Positions 7,681-16,597 of a stretch of 40,810 nt of DNA are shown in pieces. The stretch spans positions 1 through 40,810 of the forward strand of contig JAFQUE010000033.1 of NCBI GenBank assembly GCA_017408685.1. Direction: 5' to 3'. The first letter of the stretch is position 1, and each line of letters starts with the position of its first letter. Below the pieces are notes generated by a model. It was not told the origin of the DNA. It saw nothing but the letters and a program-made list of their open reading frames with translations, and made no database searches. Made by a program: the position numbers and the translations under genes. This DNA is from Bacteroidaceae bacterium (GTDB lineage: Bacteria > Bacteroidota > Bacteroidia > Bacteroidales > Bacteroidaceae).

Positions 7681-9069
7681 TTACATCAAACTGTTTGCAA
7701 GTGCAAGGATTTCCTCACCAATTGCGTCGGCAGCCTCCTGTGTGGGACCTTCGGAATATATACGGATGATTGGTTCGGTGTTGCTCTTGCGCAGGTGCAC
7801 CCATGTCTCTGGGAAGTCGAGCTTTACACCGTCAACGGTATTAATCTCAGCCTTACCTGCATATGTAGCCTTGATTTTCTCAAGGATTGCGTCAACATCG
7901 CAACCTGGCTTAAGGTCAATGCGGTTCTTACCCATAAAGTAAGCAGGATATGTGGCACGCAGTTCGCTCACTGTCTTCTTTTCGTGAGCAAGGTGACTCA
8001 GGAACAAGCAGATACCTACCAAGGCGTCACGACCGGCGTGGCAAGCAGGATAGATTACACCACCATTGCCCTCGCCGCCGATGACAGCATTTGTCTCGCG
8101 CATTTTGGTAACAACGTTAACCTCACCTACAGCAGAAGCGGTGTAAGTACAACCATGAGCATTGGTTACATCGCGAAGAGCACGTGTTGAACTGAGGTTA
8201 GATACGGTATTGCCCGGAGTATGTTTGAGGACATAGTCGGCAACAGTAACGAGTGTATACTCCTCGCCGTACATCTCACCGTTCTCGCAGATGATTGCCA
8301 AACGGTCAACGTCGGGGTCAACAACAAAAGCGACGTCGTTGCCACCCTTTGCCATAAGTCCCATGATATCACCAAGGTTCTTTGCAAGAGGTTCCGGGTT
8401 ATGCTGGAAGTCGCCTGTGGGTTCGCAGTAGAGTTTATCAACCTTTGTGATACCGAGTTTCTCGAACAGTTTCGGGAGAATAACACCGCCTACCGAGTTC
8501 ACGCAGTCGATTGCAACCTTGAAACCTGCAGACTTGATGGCTTCAACGTCAACAAGGGGCAATGCGAGCACAGCCTCAATGTGCTTGTCATCATAAGTCT
8601 CGTCAAGACGATACTTGCCGAGAGTCTCAACGTCAGCATAATCAAATTCTTCAGCTGCCGCAATGCGGAGAACTTCCTGACCTTCGGCAGCATTAAGGAA
8701 CTCACCCTTCTCATTAAGCAATTTCAGCGCATTCCACTGACGCGGGTTGTGACTTGCAGTAAGGATTATACCGCCACAAGCGTCTTCCATAGTTACGGCA
8801 ACCTCGGTTGTAGGGGTTGAGGCAAGACCTATGTCCACAACGTCGAACCCCATTCCCATGAGAGTTCCGCATACAATCTTGTTCACCATTTCGCCCGAAA
8901 GACGTGCGTCGCGGCCTACAACAATCTTGTTGCTTGTCTTGGTGGTTGTCTTACGTATCAGCGCAGCATAGGCCGATGTGAGTTTCACAACATCAAAGGG
9001 GGTAAGACCCTCATCGGCTCTACCTCCGATTGTACCTCTGATTCCTGAAATAGATTTGATTAGTGTCAT
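7681..9069 (-). CDS. glmM: Phosphoglucosamine mutase (alpha-D-phosphohexomutase family)
   Basis: A 462-aa phosphohexomutase that converts glucosamine-6-phosphate to glucosamine-1-phosphate for UDP-GlcNAc and hence peptidoglycan and LPS. All four family loops are visible. The phosphoserine loop is TASHNP with S106. The magnesium loop DPDVDR carries D251, D253 and D255. The sugar loop is GGEGNGG (331-337), and the phosphate-binding loop near the C-terminus is RKSNTEPIIRIY. The GGEGNGG sugar loop resembles the archaeal-type GlmM more than the GEQSGH of E. coli GlmM, so a broader phosphomannomutase activity cannot be excluded. It lies 40 nt downstream of the DUF4827 gene and probably shares its transcript. 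Confidence 0.83.
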   Translation of the reverse strand: MTLIKSISGIRGTIGGRADEGLTPFDVVKLTSAYAALIRKTTTKTSNKIVVGRDARLSGEMVNKIVCGTLMGMGFDVVDIGLASTPTTEVAVTMEDACGGIILTASHNPRQWNALKLLNEKGEFLNAAEGQEVLRIAAAEEFDYADVETLGKYRLDETYDDKHIEAVLALPLVDVEAIKSAGFKVAIDCVNSVGGVILPKLFEKLGITKVDKLYCEPTGDFQHNPEPLAKNLGDIMGLMAKGGNDVAFVVDPDVDRLAIICENGEMYGEEYTLVTVADYVLKHTPGNTVSNLSSTRALRDVTNAHGCTYTASAVGEVNVVTKMRETNAVIGGEGNGGVIYPACHAGRDALVGICLFLSHLAHEKKTVSELRATYPAYFMGKNRIDLKPGCDVDAILEKIKATYAGKAEINTVDGVKLDFPETWVHLRKSNTEPIIRIYSEGPTQEAADAIGEEILALANSLM

Positions 9070-9109
9070 ATAAGTTTTTTATTAAAGAAACGTCTTTATT
9101 GCAGTTCCA

Positions 9110-9751
9110 TTACTCATCGAAGTCAAACATATTCTCGGGTTGGAATGTAATTTCATAAAGGCATGGGTACACCATGTTACTTGCCGTAACTGTACCCTTG
9201 GTATGCGGCACAATGAGGATTACCTTGGCAATATCGCTCTGGTTGCGCACAAAATAGAGATAATTGAACGGTACAAGCCAACCTTCAGGGACGGCATTGC
9301 CATACACCGAGGACATTACACCCGAAGTGAAGGTTGCCGAATAGGTGCCGCTGTTATTGGATACACGCATTTCATCGGGTTCACTCATATAAGTGTTAAG
9401 CGAGATTGTTTCACCCGACATTATGTTATATTCACTATAACGTACAAGCATGTTACGTGTATCGCCGGGATTTATCCTGCGGGCATAGGGGGAATCCTTC
9501 GGGTTGTTGACTATCTGCATGTACACATCGTCAATCTCCACGAACTCGTTGTCCTTTACGTTTGTTGTGGAATCGTTGTCAACAAACTGGTTATAAGAGA
9601 TTACCTTTATACCCTTATCTTTTATGAACGCCTTTACAGCGTCGCGTTCCTTCTCCTTCATCTCGGAGTATGTGACAGTGTCGTCACAAGCCGACAAGAG
9701 CAAAGCGACAACGGGAAGAATAAAAAGATATCTAAATGTATTGAATTTCAT
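9110..9751 (-). CDS. DUF4827 family lipoprotein
   Basis: A 213-aa protein with a lipoprotein signal peptide: a hydrophobic core at residues 7-20 and the lipobox LLSAC with the acylated cysteine C22, followed by DD. The mature part begins with a helix rich in charges (SEMKEKERDAVKAFIKDKG). It then has beta-rich blocks ending in NYLYFVRNQSDIAKVILIVPHTKG and PCLYEITFQP. The overall shape recalls FKBP-type peptidyl-prolyl isomerase-like folds, but I see no clear active-site motif and do not claim that activity. I recognise it as DUF4827, a family confined to Bacteroidales and often placed beside glmM. It is likely anchored in the periplasm or outer membrane and cotranscribed with glmM. Confidence 0.78.
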   Translation of the reverse strand: MKFNTFRYLFILPVVALLLSACDDTVTYSEMKEKERDAVKAFIKDKGIKVISYNQFVDNDSTTNVKDNEFVEIDDVYMQIVNNPKDSPYARRINPGDTRNMLVRYSEYNIMSGETISLNTYMSEPDEMRVSNNSGTYSATFTSGVMSSVYGNAVPEGWLVPFNYLYFVRNQSDIAKVILIVPHTKGTVTASNMVYPCLYEITFQPENMFDFDE

Positions 9752-9790
9752 GATTGTTCCGCTATACTTAAAGGAATGGATTTAATTTTT

Positions 9791-9820
9791 CAAAAATACA
9801 ATTTTCTGCGAAGATACAAA
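9791..9820 (-). promoter_or_regulatory. Candidate promoter of the DUF4827-glmM unit
   Basis: On the minus strand TTTG (9817-9820), an 18-bp spacer (slightly short) and TATTTTTG (9791-9798). An alternative -7 TATCTTCG overlaps at 9809-9816. The 162-nt gap after nrnA is otherwise empty. Confidence 0.45.
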
Positions 9821-9913
9821 AACAAAAGTGATGAAACCACCTTAAATCTGTTTAAAATTCTTATTTAATGCACTATTCCGTTATACTCACGCAATATCCA
9901 AGAACGGAGAGTG

Positions 9914-10945
9914 CTAACTTAGCAAATCGCTCTTGAACTTCCGGAGTGCCTGACGGAAACGTTCCACAGCCTCATCCATAGAACAATACAGTTCACCACC
10001 TGAAGCATTCTTGTGCCCGCCGCCGTTGAAAAACTCGGCCGCGACAGCATTGCACGGAAAATCATCGACGCTGCGTAACGAAACGTTTATTTTTCCGGGA
10101 ATTTCTTCACGCAGAAAACACGAAAAACGCATACCCTTTATCTGCAAAGGTTGGTTTACAAGACCCTCGGTATCACCCTTCTGGGCATAGAAACGCATGA
10201 GTTCCTTGTGCGAAAGGGTAATGAGTGCAGCATTGTACTTGTTGTAGATTTTAAGTTTCTCATAAAGCACATACCCCCACAAGCGCATGCGGGTCATGGA
10301 CGATGTATAAAACACACGACGGTATATAAGGTCCTTGTCAATGCCTTTACCAAGCAATTCGGCAATAATAAGATATATATCCTTGCGTGTTGAAGCATAG
10401 GCAAATGCCCCTGTATCTGTCATCATGCCCGTATATATGCATTCGGCAATTTCTTGTGAAATGGAATCTGAGTCTGATAATCCTTCAATGACCCTGAACA
10501 CAAGTTCACATGTAGAACAGGCAACAGTGTGCGATATCGTCACAGAAAATTCCTGTGAAGGTTGCGGATGATGGTCTATTAATACTTTGGGAACATCAAT
10601 GGCAGAGACTGCCTCGCCCACCTCGCCTATGCGGGAAAGCACATTGAAATCGAGACAGAACAGTGCGTCAGCCGCATGAAGGAGTTCTGCGGCACGCTGT
10701 TTATCCGATTCATAAAAGACGACATCCCCTGTCCCGGGCAACCATGAGAGGAAATCGGGGAACATGTTAGGCAACAACACCACGCATTCCTTACCGAGCG
10801 AACGCAAATAGCCACACAGTGCCAAGGATGAACCTACGGCATCACCATCGGGGTTCTTGTGCGAAAGCACCACAAAACGTTCACCTCTACCGACAATTTC
10901 CTTTACAGCGTCGATATTCTCTTGAGTTACCAGTTGTTCAAGCAT
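9914..10945 (-). CDS. nrnA: DHH/DHHA1 phosphoesterase, NrnA-like oligoribonuclease / pAp phosphatase
   Basis: A 343-aa protein starting at the ATG at 10943-10945 (MLEQLVTQENIDAVKE). A longer in-frame extension to 11113 would run into comEC and adds low-complexity residues not typical of the family, so I rejected it. The DHH domain contains SHKNPDGDAVGSS (H29, D33, D35), a D in FCLDFN, and the DHH motif in LIDHHPQP. The C-terminal DHHA1 domain ends with the nucleic-acid-binding glycine motif FNGGGHKNASGG. These enzymes degrade 2-5-nt RNA, pGpG and often 3'-phosphoadenosine 5'-phosphate in the cytoplasm. It has its own promoter in the 62-nt gap downstream of comEC. Confidence 0.88.
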   Translation of the reverse strand: MLEQLVTQENIDAVKEIVGRGERFVVLSHKNPDGDAVGSSLALCGYLRSLGKECVVLLPNMFPDFLSWLPGTGDVVFYESDKQRAAELLHAADALFCLDFNVLSRIGEVGEAVSAIDVPKVLIDHHPQPSQEFSVTISHTVACSTCELVFRVIEGLSDSDSISQEIAECIYTGMMTDTGAFAYASTRKDIYLIIAELLGKGIDKDLIYRRVFYTSSMTRMRLWGYVLYEKLKIYNKYNAALITLSHKELMRFYAQKGDTEGLVNQPLQIKGMRFSCFLREEIPGKINVSLRSVDDFPCNAVAAEFFNGGGHKNASGGELYCSMDEAVERFRQALRKFKSDLLS

Positions 10946-10962
10946 ATATGCAATATTTTCCA

Positions 10963-10993
10963 CGAAGATAGTAAAATGGGACAGAAAAGCGAA
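10963..10993 (-). promoter_or_regulatory. Candidate nrnA promoter
   Basis: On the minus strand TTCG (10990-10993), a 19-bp spacer and TATCTTCG (10963-10970). It sits between the comEC stop and the chosen nrnA start, which supports that start over the longer frame. Confidence 0.55.
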
Positions 10994-11007
10994 AAGGAGT
11001 AAGATTT

Positions 11008-13122
11008 TTATTTGCCACGCAATGGAAGAAGAGTAAAACTGTCGCCCGACGCCACTACCATCATCGCGCCGGTATCGGCAATATCCACAGGCTCTATCTC
11101 CAATGCTGCGCACTCACGTAATATTCTTTGCCTGCTATGCCTGTACAAAGAGGCGTCGAGGACAAGGCAAGCCGAAGGGTACGCCTCAACAAGGTCTTTT
11201 ACTGTACCCAAAAAACCTCGGCAAAGAATCACAATATCCGCAGGTTCCACATAGATATTCTCCTGCCACAAAGTATTGTCAACAAGGCGCACGTCAAGCC
11301 CATTGAACTCGAGCAACCCTTCGTTCAACGAAATGTTGCCATCGGAGAACCGGTCATTCACCCAAGTCGGTTGCGGCAGTCCTTCACGTTTTATGAAAGG
11401 AGAGGAAGAGTATTCATATTCGGCGTCCAGTTGAGGAACCGTAGAAACCAGGTAATTGTCCTGTTCACCCGACACCGCATGCAGAAGCGGGTTTTTCCTG
11501 TTGTTGTAGATTACAAGATAGTTCCCGCCGAACTCATCGGTTGTCGAAAAGACCATGGCAAGCAAGGAACAAAAAATGCAACCGAGTGAAAAGAGCGACA
11601 GCCAACCCACCCTTTTTGCAATGCCGTAGCACAACAGCACCAAAAGCAACACAACAAGAGACGCACCAGCAATACCAAGTTGCGGCAATGCTAAAGAAGC
11701 GCCGGGCAAAGAGGCAATCACACCCACAAAACCATTCATGAGCCACACTAAGGATTTCAGCAGCAAAACTACCGGATACTGTAGGAACGGCACAACCGTA
11801 AGCACCCATACAAGCACAGCAAGTGACATGAGCACAAAAGCCAAGGGCACGACAACAATGTTGGTCAATAGGAAATAGAGGGGAAACATCCCGAAATAGT
11901 ACCAGACAAATGGGAGAGTTCCCACCTGGGCCACAAGAGAAAGAATGAGCAGATTGGCAATGTAACGCCACACAGCACTTTTTTCTTCAAGTTTGAAAAA
12001 CCGCTGCATGGGAGGTGCGAGAAGCAAAATGGAAAGTACCGCAGCAAAGGAGAGTTGGAAACTGACATCGAAAAGCAGATGTGGAGAGAGGAGCAGCATT
12101 ATAATTGCCGCAAACGACAACGAACTGACACCCGAAGAGTCCTGCCGCAGACAACGCCCCAAAGAGATGAGTGTAAAAAGCAGTGCAGCACGCACAACCG
12201 AGGGCGACATGCCTGCCACAAAAGCAAATGCCCATACAAGCATTAGAATTGCAGCCTCCCTCAACACAATCCAATGGCGTTTACGCGACCACAACGGCAA
12301 CAATGCAACCAGAATCATATAGAAGACTCCAAGGTGCATGCCGGAAAGCGCAAGGATATGGCTTGCACCGGCTGCCGAATATTTTTCCTTGAGTTCCCGG
12401 GGAAAATCACTACGTTCTCCAATTGTCAATGCCGACAACAATGCCAGGTCATCACCCTCAAAAGAGAGTTCTTCATACATCTTCACTACCCGGGAACGTG
12501 TATGCGAAGCCGCAGCAGATAGCGAAATTCCGGTTTCGCTCTCATTATTCCATTCATCAGCACCCACATGGCAATATCCGGTAATGCCTTTTATATAATA
12601 GAACCTCTCGGAATCGAATTCGGCCGGATTGCCTGCATTGACATAAGCAGACACCTTACCTTTGAAAGATACCCTGCAACCGGCCCTCAACGGTTCGACC
12701 TCTACACAGCGTGGGAAATAGAGATACACCAATCCCTCTTTGCGGACCGATGGTGCAGCTGTTGTATCGTTCAGTGAAAGTTCTGCAAGGACTTTTACAG
12801 TCGTACCCTTGACAATAGGCTCCTCAACCAGCAATGCACTGTACTCATGCTTCCCGGCACTCCACTGCGGGGCCATCTGCGCCTCCTTGTTCTCCTCGAC
12901 ATATAGTCCCAGAGAAAGCATGAACAGCAAGGCTCCGACGCCGAAAAGCCATTTTGGCGACATGCGCAACATGCCGAAAAGCATTGCAAACAGTGCCAAT
13001 GCTGCCGACAGGGCAATGGGGAACATACCTACCTGACAATACCAACCTATGGCGATACCAGCCATCAGCGGTATTGCCAACCTGAAAAGAGGGTTCTTCT
13101 TTAAAAATGACGATATAGCCAC
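11008..13122 (-). CDS. comEC: ComEC/Rec2-family DNA-uptake channel protein
   Basis: A 704-aa membrane protein starting with GTG at 13122 (MAISSFLKKNPLFRLAIPL). The first 70 residues hold two or three helices. A DUF4131-type OB-like periplasmic domain follows (about 90-185), then the competence domain (about 240-515) with the family signature HILALSGMHLG (255-265) and many helices. ComEC transports single-stranded DNA across the inner membrane in competent bacteria. The last 170 residues align in outline with the metallo-beta-lactamase domain of longer ComECs. However, the HxHxDH metal motif is missing, and the place of the late HHGS motif reads ILCRGFLG. In Bacteroidetes natural transformation is mostly undemonstrated. 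It lies 17 nt downstream of rpe in a long operon. Confidence 0.85.
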   Translation of the reverse strand: MAISSFLKKNPLFRLAIPLMAGIAIGWYCQVGMFPIALSAALALFAMLFGMLRMSPKWLFGVGALLFMLSLGLYVEENKEAQMAPQWSAGKHEYSALLVEEPIVKGTTVKVLAELSLNDTTAAPSVRKEGLVYLYFPRCVEVEPLRAGCRVSFKGKVSAYVNAGNPAEFDSERFYYIKGITGYCHVGADEWNNESETGISLSAAASHTRSRVVKMYEELSFEGDDLALLSALTIGERSDFPRELKEKYSAAGASHILALSGMHLGVFYMILVALLPLWSRKRHWIVLREAAILMLVWAFAFVAGMSPSVVRAALLFTLISLGRCLRQDSSGVSSLSFAAIIMLLLSPHLLFDVSFQLSFAAVLSILLLAPPMQRFFKLEEKSAVWRYIANLLILSLVAQVGTLPFVWYYFGMFPLYFLLTNIVVVPLAFVLMSLAVLVWVLTVVPFLQYPVVLLLKSLVWLMNGFVGVIASLPGASLALPQLGIAGASLVVLLLVLLCYGIAKRVGWLSLFSLGCIFCSLLAMVFSTTDEFGGNYLVIYNNRKNPLLHAVSGEQDNYLVSTVPQLDAEYEYSSSPFIKREGLPQPTWVNDRFSDGNISLNEGLLEFNGLDVRLVDNTLWQENIYVEPADIVILCRGFLGTVKDLVEAYPSACLVLDASLYRHSRQRILRECAALEIEPVDIADTGAMMVVASGDSFTLLPLRGK

Positions 13123-13139
13123 AAAGAGTAACCGGGGCG

Positions 13140-13790
13140 TTAAAGTGCGGAAAGAGCCGATATCACTGCATGGGGATCAGGGTCCTTGAAGACTGCATTA
13201 CCCGCCACGAGTGCGTTGGAACCGGCCTGTGCCAACAATGCACCGGTTGTAGCGTTTACACCGCCATCGACCTCAATAAGCGCCTTGGAACCTGCCGTGT
13301 CAATGAGTTCACGCAGTTCGCGCACTTTGTCCACAGTGTGGGGAATGAACTTCTGCCCCCCGAAACCGGGGTTCACGCTCATGAGAAGAACGAGGTCAAG
13401 TTCACCTATTATATCTTTGAGAAGGCACACGGGGGTAGATGGGTTCAGAGTGACACCGGCCATCATTCCGGCCTCTTTTATCTGTGTTACGGCACGATGA
13501 AGATGTGTGCATGCCTCATAGTGGATATTCATTATGCGTGCATTGATATCCTTCATCGCCTGCAGATAGTTCATCGGATTCACCACCATAAGGTGTACAT
13601 CAAGCGGTTTATTGCAGAGTTCCGCTACATACTTTAGCACAGGAGGACCGAAAGAGAGGTTGGGAACAAAGACACCGTCCATGATGTCAATATGCAACCA
13701 GTCGGCCTTGCTGCTGTTTATCATTTTCAAGTCCTCTTGCAGGTTGCCGAAATTCGCCGACAACAACGATGGGGAAACAATCTGTGCCAT
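13140..13790 (-). CDS. rpe: Ribulose-phosphate 3-epimerase
   Basis: A 216-aa TIM-barrel enzyme interconverting ribulose-5-phosphate and xylulose-5-phosphate in the pentose phosphate pathway. The N-terminal strand is VSPSLLSANF. The metal and catalytic residues H33, D35 and D38 lie in LHIDIMDG, H66 in VHLMVVNP, the loop SVNPGFGGQKF follows, and the second catalytic aspartate is in EVDGGVN. Length is exactly typical. It lies 23 nt after fmt and 17 nt before comEC, so it is almost certainly cotranscribed; metabolic linkage to these neighbours is not evident. Confidence 0.95.
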   Translation of the reverse strand: MAQIVSPSLLSANFGNLQEDLKMINSSKADWLHIDIMDGVFVPNLSFGPPVLKYVAELCNKPLDVHLMVVNPMNYLQAMKDINARIMNIHYEACTHLHRAVTQIKEAGMMAGVTLNPSTPVCLLKDIIGELDLVLLMSVNPGFGGQKFIPHTVDKVRELRELIDTAGSKALIEVDGGVNATTGALLAQAGSNALVAGNAVFKDPDPHAVISALSAL

Positions 13791-13813
13791 AATATCACTT
13801 ATTAAGATGGTGT

Positions 13814-14803
13814 TTAAATTTTCAAATCCAATCCTTCAACGGAAAAACCGCGTAACAGGTCGGCTACCGGCATACGTCTCTTTCCTGCCAACTGAACCTC
13901 AAGCAACGACACGTAACCGTCCTTTACAGCCACTTTAAGGAATGTTTTGCCATCGGTAACCAGTGTACCGCACTCTTTGCCGTGGTTGCATATCTCTTTT
14001 GCGGTCTCATACACCTTCAATGCAGTCACGTTTCCGTCATGGTCAACAAGTTCGCACCATGCTGCAGGATAAGGCGACATTCCACGCACGAAATCATATA
14101 CCCGGACTGCGTTCTTTGACCAATCTATGCGGCATGTATCGCGGAAAATCTTGGGCGCAGGGCGCAATTCGCACTCGCTGCCATACATCGCAGCCTGCTC
14201 AACAGCCGTCACTTTACCTTTTACTATCGCTTCAACGGTACGCAATACCGTGTCGCCACCCTGCAACATAAGCCTGTCGTGCAAAGTTCCGGCATTATCC
14301 TTCTCGTCTATTGTGACAATATCGCGGTAGATGACATCGCCTGTATCAATCTCGTGTTTGAGGAAGAATGTTGTTACACCGGTCTCTTTGTCACCGTTTA
14401 TTATGGCCCAATTGATTGGTGCTGCACCGCGGTACTGGGGCAGCAGCGAAGCATGCAGGTTAAAGGTTCCCAAACGCGGCATGTTCCACACGCTTTCGGG
14501 AAGCATGCGAAAGGCAACGACAATCTGCAAATCGGCATGCCACTCGCGCAATGCAGCCTGAAAAGCCTCGTCCTTAAGCGAATCGGGTTGAAGCACGGGA
14601 AGGTTCTCGGCCACGGCAAACTGTTTGACCGGACTCATGAGAAGTTGGTTGCCACGCTTGTTTATCATTTTGTCCGGCATGGTCACTACACCCACGACCT
14701 CAAAACCGCAGTCACTGCAAGAGCGTTGTTTCTCAAGCAGACGGCGCAAGGGTTCCACTGCAAAATCGGGTGTCCCAAGATATACTATACGCAATTTTTC
14801 CAT
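13814..14803 (-). CDS. fmt: Methionyl-tRNA formyltransferase
   Basis: A 329-aa enzyme that formylates Met-tRNA(fMet) using 10-formyltetrahydrofolate. The Rossmann-like N-domain begins LRIVYLGTPDFAVEPL and contains the signature NLHASLLPQYRGAAPINWAI. That gives the asparagine and histidine of the catalytic triad, with the aspartate in HEIDTGD. The C-terminal OB-like domain (about 210-320) includes RVYDFVRGMSPYPAAW. In many bacteria fmt is coupled to def; here its upstream neighbour is a ClC protein (6 nt away) and the downstream one is rpe. Confidence 0.95.
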   Translation of the reverse strand: MEKLRIVYLGTPDFAVEPLRRLLEKQRSCSDCGFEVVGVVTMPDKMINKRGNQLLMSPVKQFAVAENLPVLQPDSLKDEAFQAALREWHADLQIVVAFRMLPESVWNMPRLGTFNLHASLLPQYRGAAPINWAIINGDKETGVTTFFLKHEIDTGDVIYRDIVTIDEKDNAGTLHDRLMLQGGDTVLRTVEAIVKGKVTAVEQAAMYGSECELRPAPKIFRDTCRIDWSKNAVRVYDFVRGMSPYPAAWCELVDHDGNVTALKVYETAKEICNHGKECGTLVTDGKTFLKVAVKDGYVSLLEVQLAGKRRMPVADLLRGFSVEGLDLKI

Positions 14804-14809
14804 AAATTC

Positions 14810-16597
14810 TTAGTCAGATGTAAATTCCAGCAAAGTCTTGCGGTAGGCAGTAAACATTGCCGACTTTGAAATAAAACCTATATACTCGCCATTGACATCC
14901 TCTACCGGCAGGTTCCATGCCCCGGTCTCTTCAAAATGGCGCATTACAGCCTCCATGGGTTCTTCTATGCTGAGCCTGTAGGGCACCTCACGCATAAGAG
15001 TTGCGACCGAGTAGCGGTGATAGAGTTCCTGACGGAACATTATATGTCTTATATCATCGAGGTAGATGACCCCGACAAGGCGGTTCGCAGAATCCACAAC
15101 CGGGAAAATGTTCCTTTTTGTCTTGGCTACGACAGAAGTCAGTTGTCCGAGGTCCATATCGGGACTCACACGCATGAAATTCTTCTCAATCACATCGGCC
15201 ACCTTCAGGATTGTGAGCACGGCCTGGTCCTTATGATGGGTTATGAGTTCACCACGCTGGGCCAGACGCACGGCATAGATATTGTTGCTGTCGAATACCC
15301 TCACGGTAAGATACGAACATACCGAAACTATCATCAATGGCAGGAATAACGAGTAGCCTCCGGTGAGTTCGGCAATGAGAAACACGCCCGTCAGAGGAGC
15401 ATGGAACACACCCGACATGAGAGCAGCCATACCGAAGAGGGCAAAGTTCTTATCGGACACCCACACACCGAAGTCCATCATGTTGCAGAGTGAAGCGAAG
15501 AGATATCCCGTAACACATCCAAGGAAAAGGCTGGGAGCGAATATACCGCCACAGCCTCCGCCGCAATTGGTTACTGTAGAGGCAAGTGCCTTGAACACTA
15601 TTATAAGGAACATGTACAGGAATATAAACTTCGCATGACCGTAGAAGAGCGAATTATCAAGTATAATATTGTCGCTGGCACCGTTTATCAGATGAGTGAT
15701 TGTCTCATAGCCTTCACCGTAAAGCGGCGGGAAAAGGAAAATGAGTACGCTCAATATTCCACCGCCAATAGCAAGTTTGGCATAGGGATTGCTCAGGCGC
15801 TTGAACTGTTTCTCTACGGCAATGGTGACATGTGTGAAATAAAGCGATACAAGACCGCAGACAACTCCCAACATCATTACATAAGGTACGCGTGCGAGGT
15901 TGAAAGCCTCTTCCATATGGAATTCGAACGTAGCCTCGGTACCCATGAGTATATAAGATATTGTGGCTGCCGTAACGCTTGAGATAAGCAGTGGCAGCAA
16001 CGACGACATGGTAAGGTCTATCATGAGCACCTCAATCACAAAGACAAGACCGGCAATGGGAGCCTTGAAGATTCCCGACACAGCACCGGCGGCACCGCAA
16101 CCTATCAGAAGCATCATGACTTTCTTCTCCATCTTGAAAAGACTGCCGAGATTGGAACCTATGGCCGAACCGGTCATTACAATAGGAGACTCGGCACCGA
16201 CGGAACCGCCGAAACCGATTGTTATGCTACTGGCCAGAAGTGACGACCAGGTGTTGTGGCGCCGTATCTTACCCATGCGGCATGATATTGCATACAAGAC
16301 TTTTGTGACACCATGGCTAATGTCATCGCGCACAATCTTACGGATAAAAAGACCGGTAATGAGAATACCTATCACCGGGTACACAAGATAAAGCCAATTG
16401 AACGTGTGAGGGTCAAAATTTCCGGTGAGGATATGCTGTATGAAATGAATCAAATGCTTGAGTGCAAAGGCCGCAAGTGCCGAAAGGGCACCTACAACAA
16501 AGCTCAGCACCAGAACAAACTGGTTCTGCGGAACATGCTTTTCACGCCAATCGATAAAGCGGTCGAGCAACCCTGTATTCTTTTTACCGGTGTCCAT
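14810..16597 (-). CDS. ClC-family chloride channel/transporter with C-terminal CBS pair
   Basis: A 595-aa protein if the ATG at 16595-16597 is used; a GTG one codon upstream is equally possible. About residues 25-435 form the ClC membrane core with the three anion-filter signatures: GGSVGAESPI (gating glutamate E136), the AGLVFVIEVL helix, and GGCGGIFAPSLFLG. Two CBS domains follow (about 455-585), which in ClC proteins can bind nucleotides. The position of the internal proton-transfer glutamate of E. coli ClC (second E of IIEEM) is valine V190 here, as in vertebrate ClC channels. The gene overlaps tsaC by one base in a TGATG junction. Its presence inside a translation/housekeeping run is conserved-looking but unexplained. 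Confidence 0.9.
   Translation of the reverse strand: MDTGKKNTGLLDRFIDWREKHVPQNQFVLVLSFVVGALSALAAFALKHLIHFIQHILTGNFDPHTFNWLYLVYPVIGILITGLFIRKIVRDDISHGVTKVLYAISCRMGKIRRHNTWSSLLASSITIGFGGSVGAESPIVMTGSAIGSNLGSLFKMEKKVMMLLIGCGAAGAVSGIFKAPIAGLVFVIEVLMIDLTMSSLLPLLISSVTAATISYILMGTEATFEFHMEEAFNLARVPYVMMLGVVCGLVSLYFTHVTIAVEKQFKRLSNPYAKLAIGGGILSVLIFLFPPLYGEGYETITHLINGASDNIILDNSLFYGHAKFIFLYMFLIIVFKALASTVTNCGGGCGGIFAPSLFLGCVTGYLFASLCNMMDFGVWVSDKNFALFGMAALMSGVFHAPLTGVFLIAELTGGYSLFLPLMIVSVCSYLTVRVFDSNNIYAVRLAQRGELITHHKDQAVLTILKVADVIEKNFMRVSPDMDLGQLTSVVAKTKRNIFPVVDSANRLVGVIYLDDIRHIMFRQELYHRYSVATLMREVPYRLSIEEPMEAVMRHFEETGAWNLPVEDVNGEYIGFISKSAMFTAYRKTLLEFTSD

Noticed and set aside
10946-11113. 56-residue N-terminal extension of nrnA
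   Set aside because: It would overlap comEC and cross the nrnA promoter; the DHH family begins near MLEQLV.
11534-13045. Several long plus- and minus-strand frames inside comEC
   Set aside because: GC-rich transmembrane codons commonly give long open antisense frames; none has a recognisable motif or start context.
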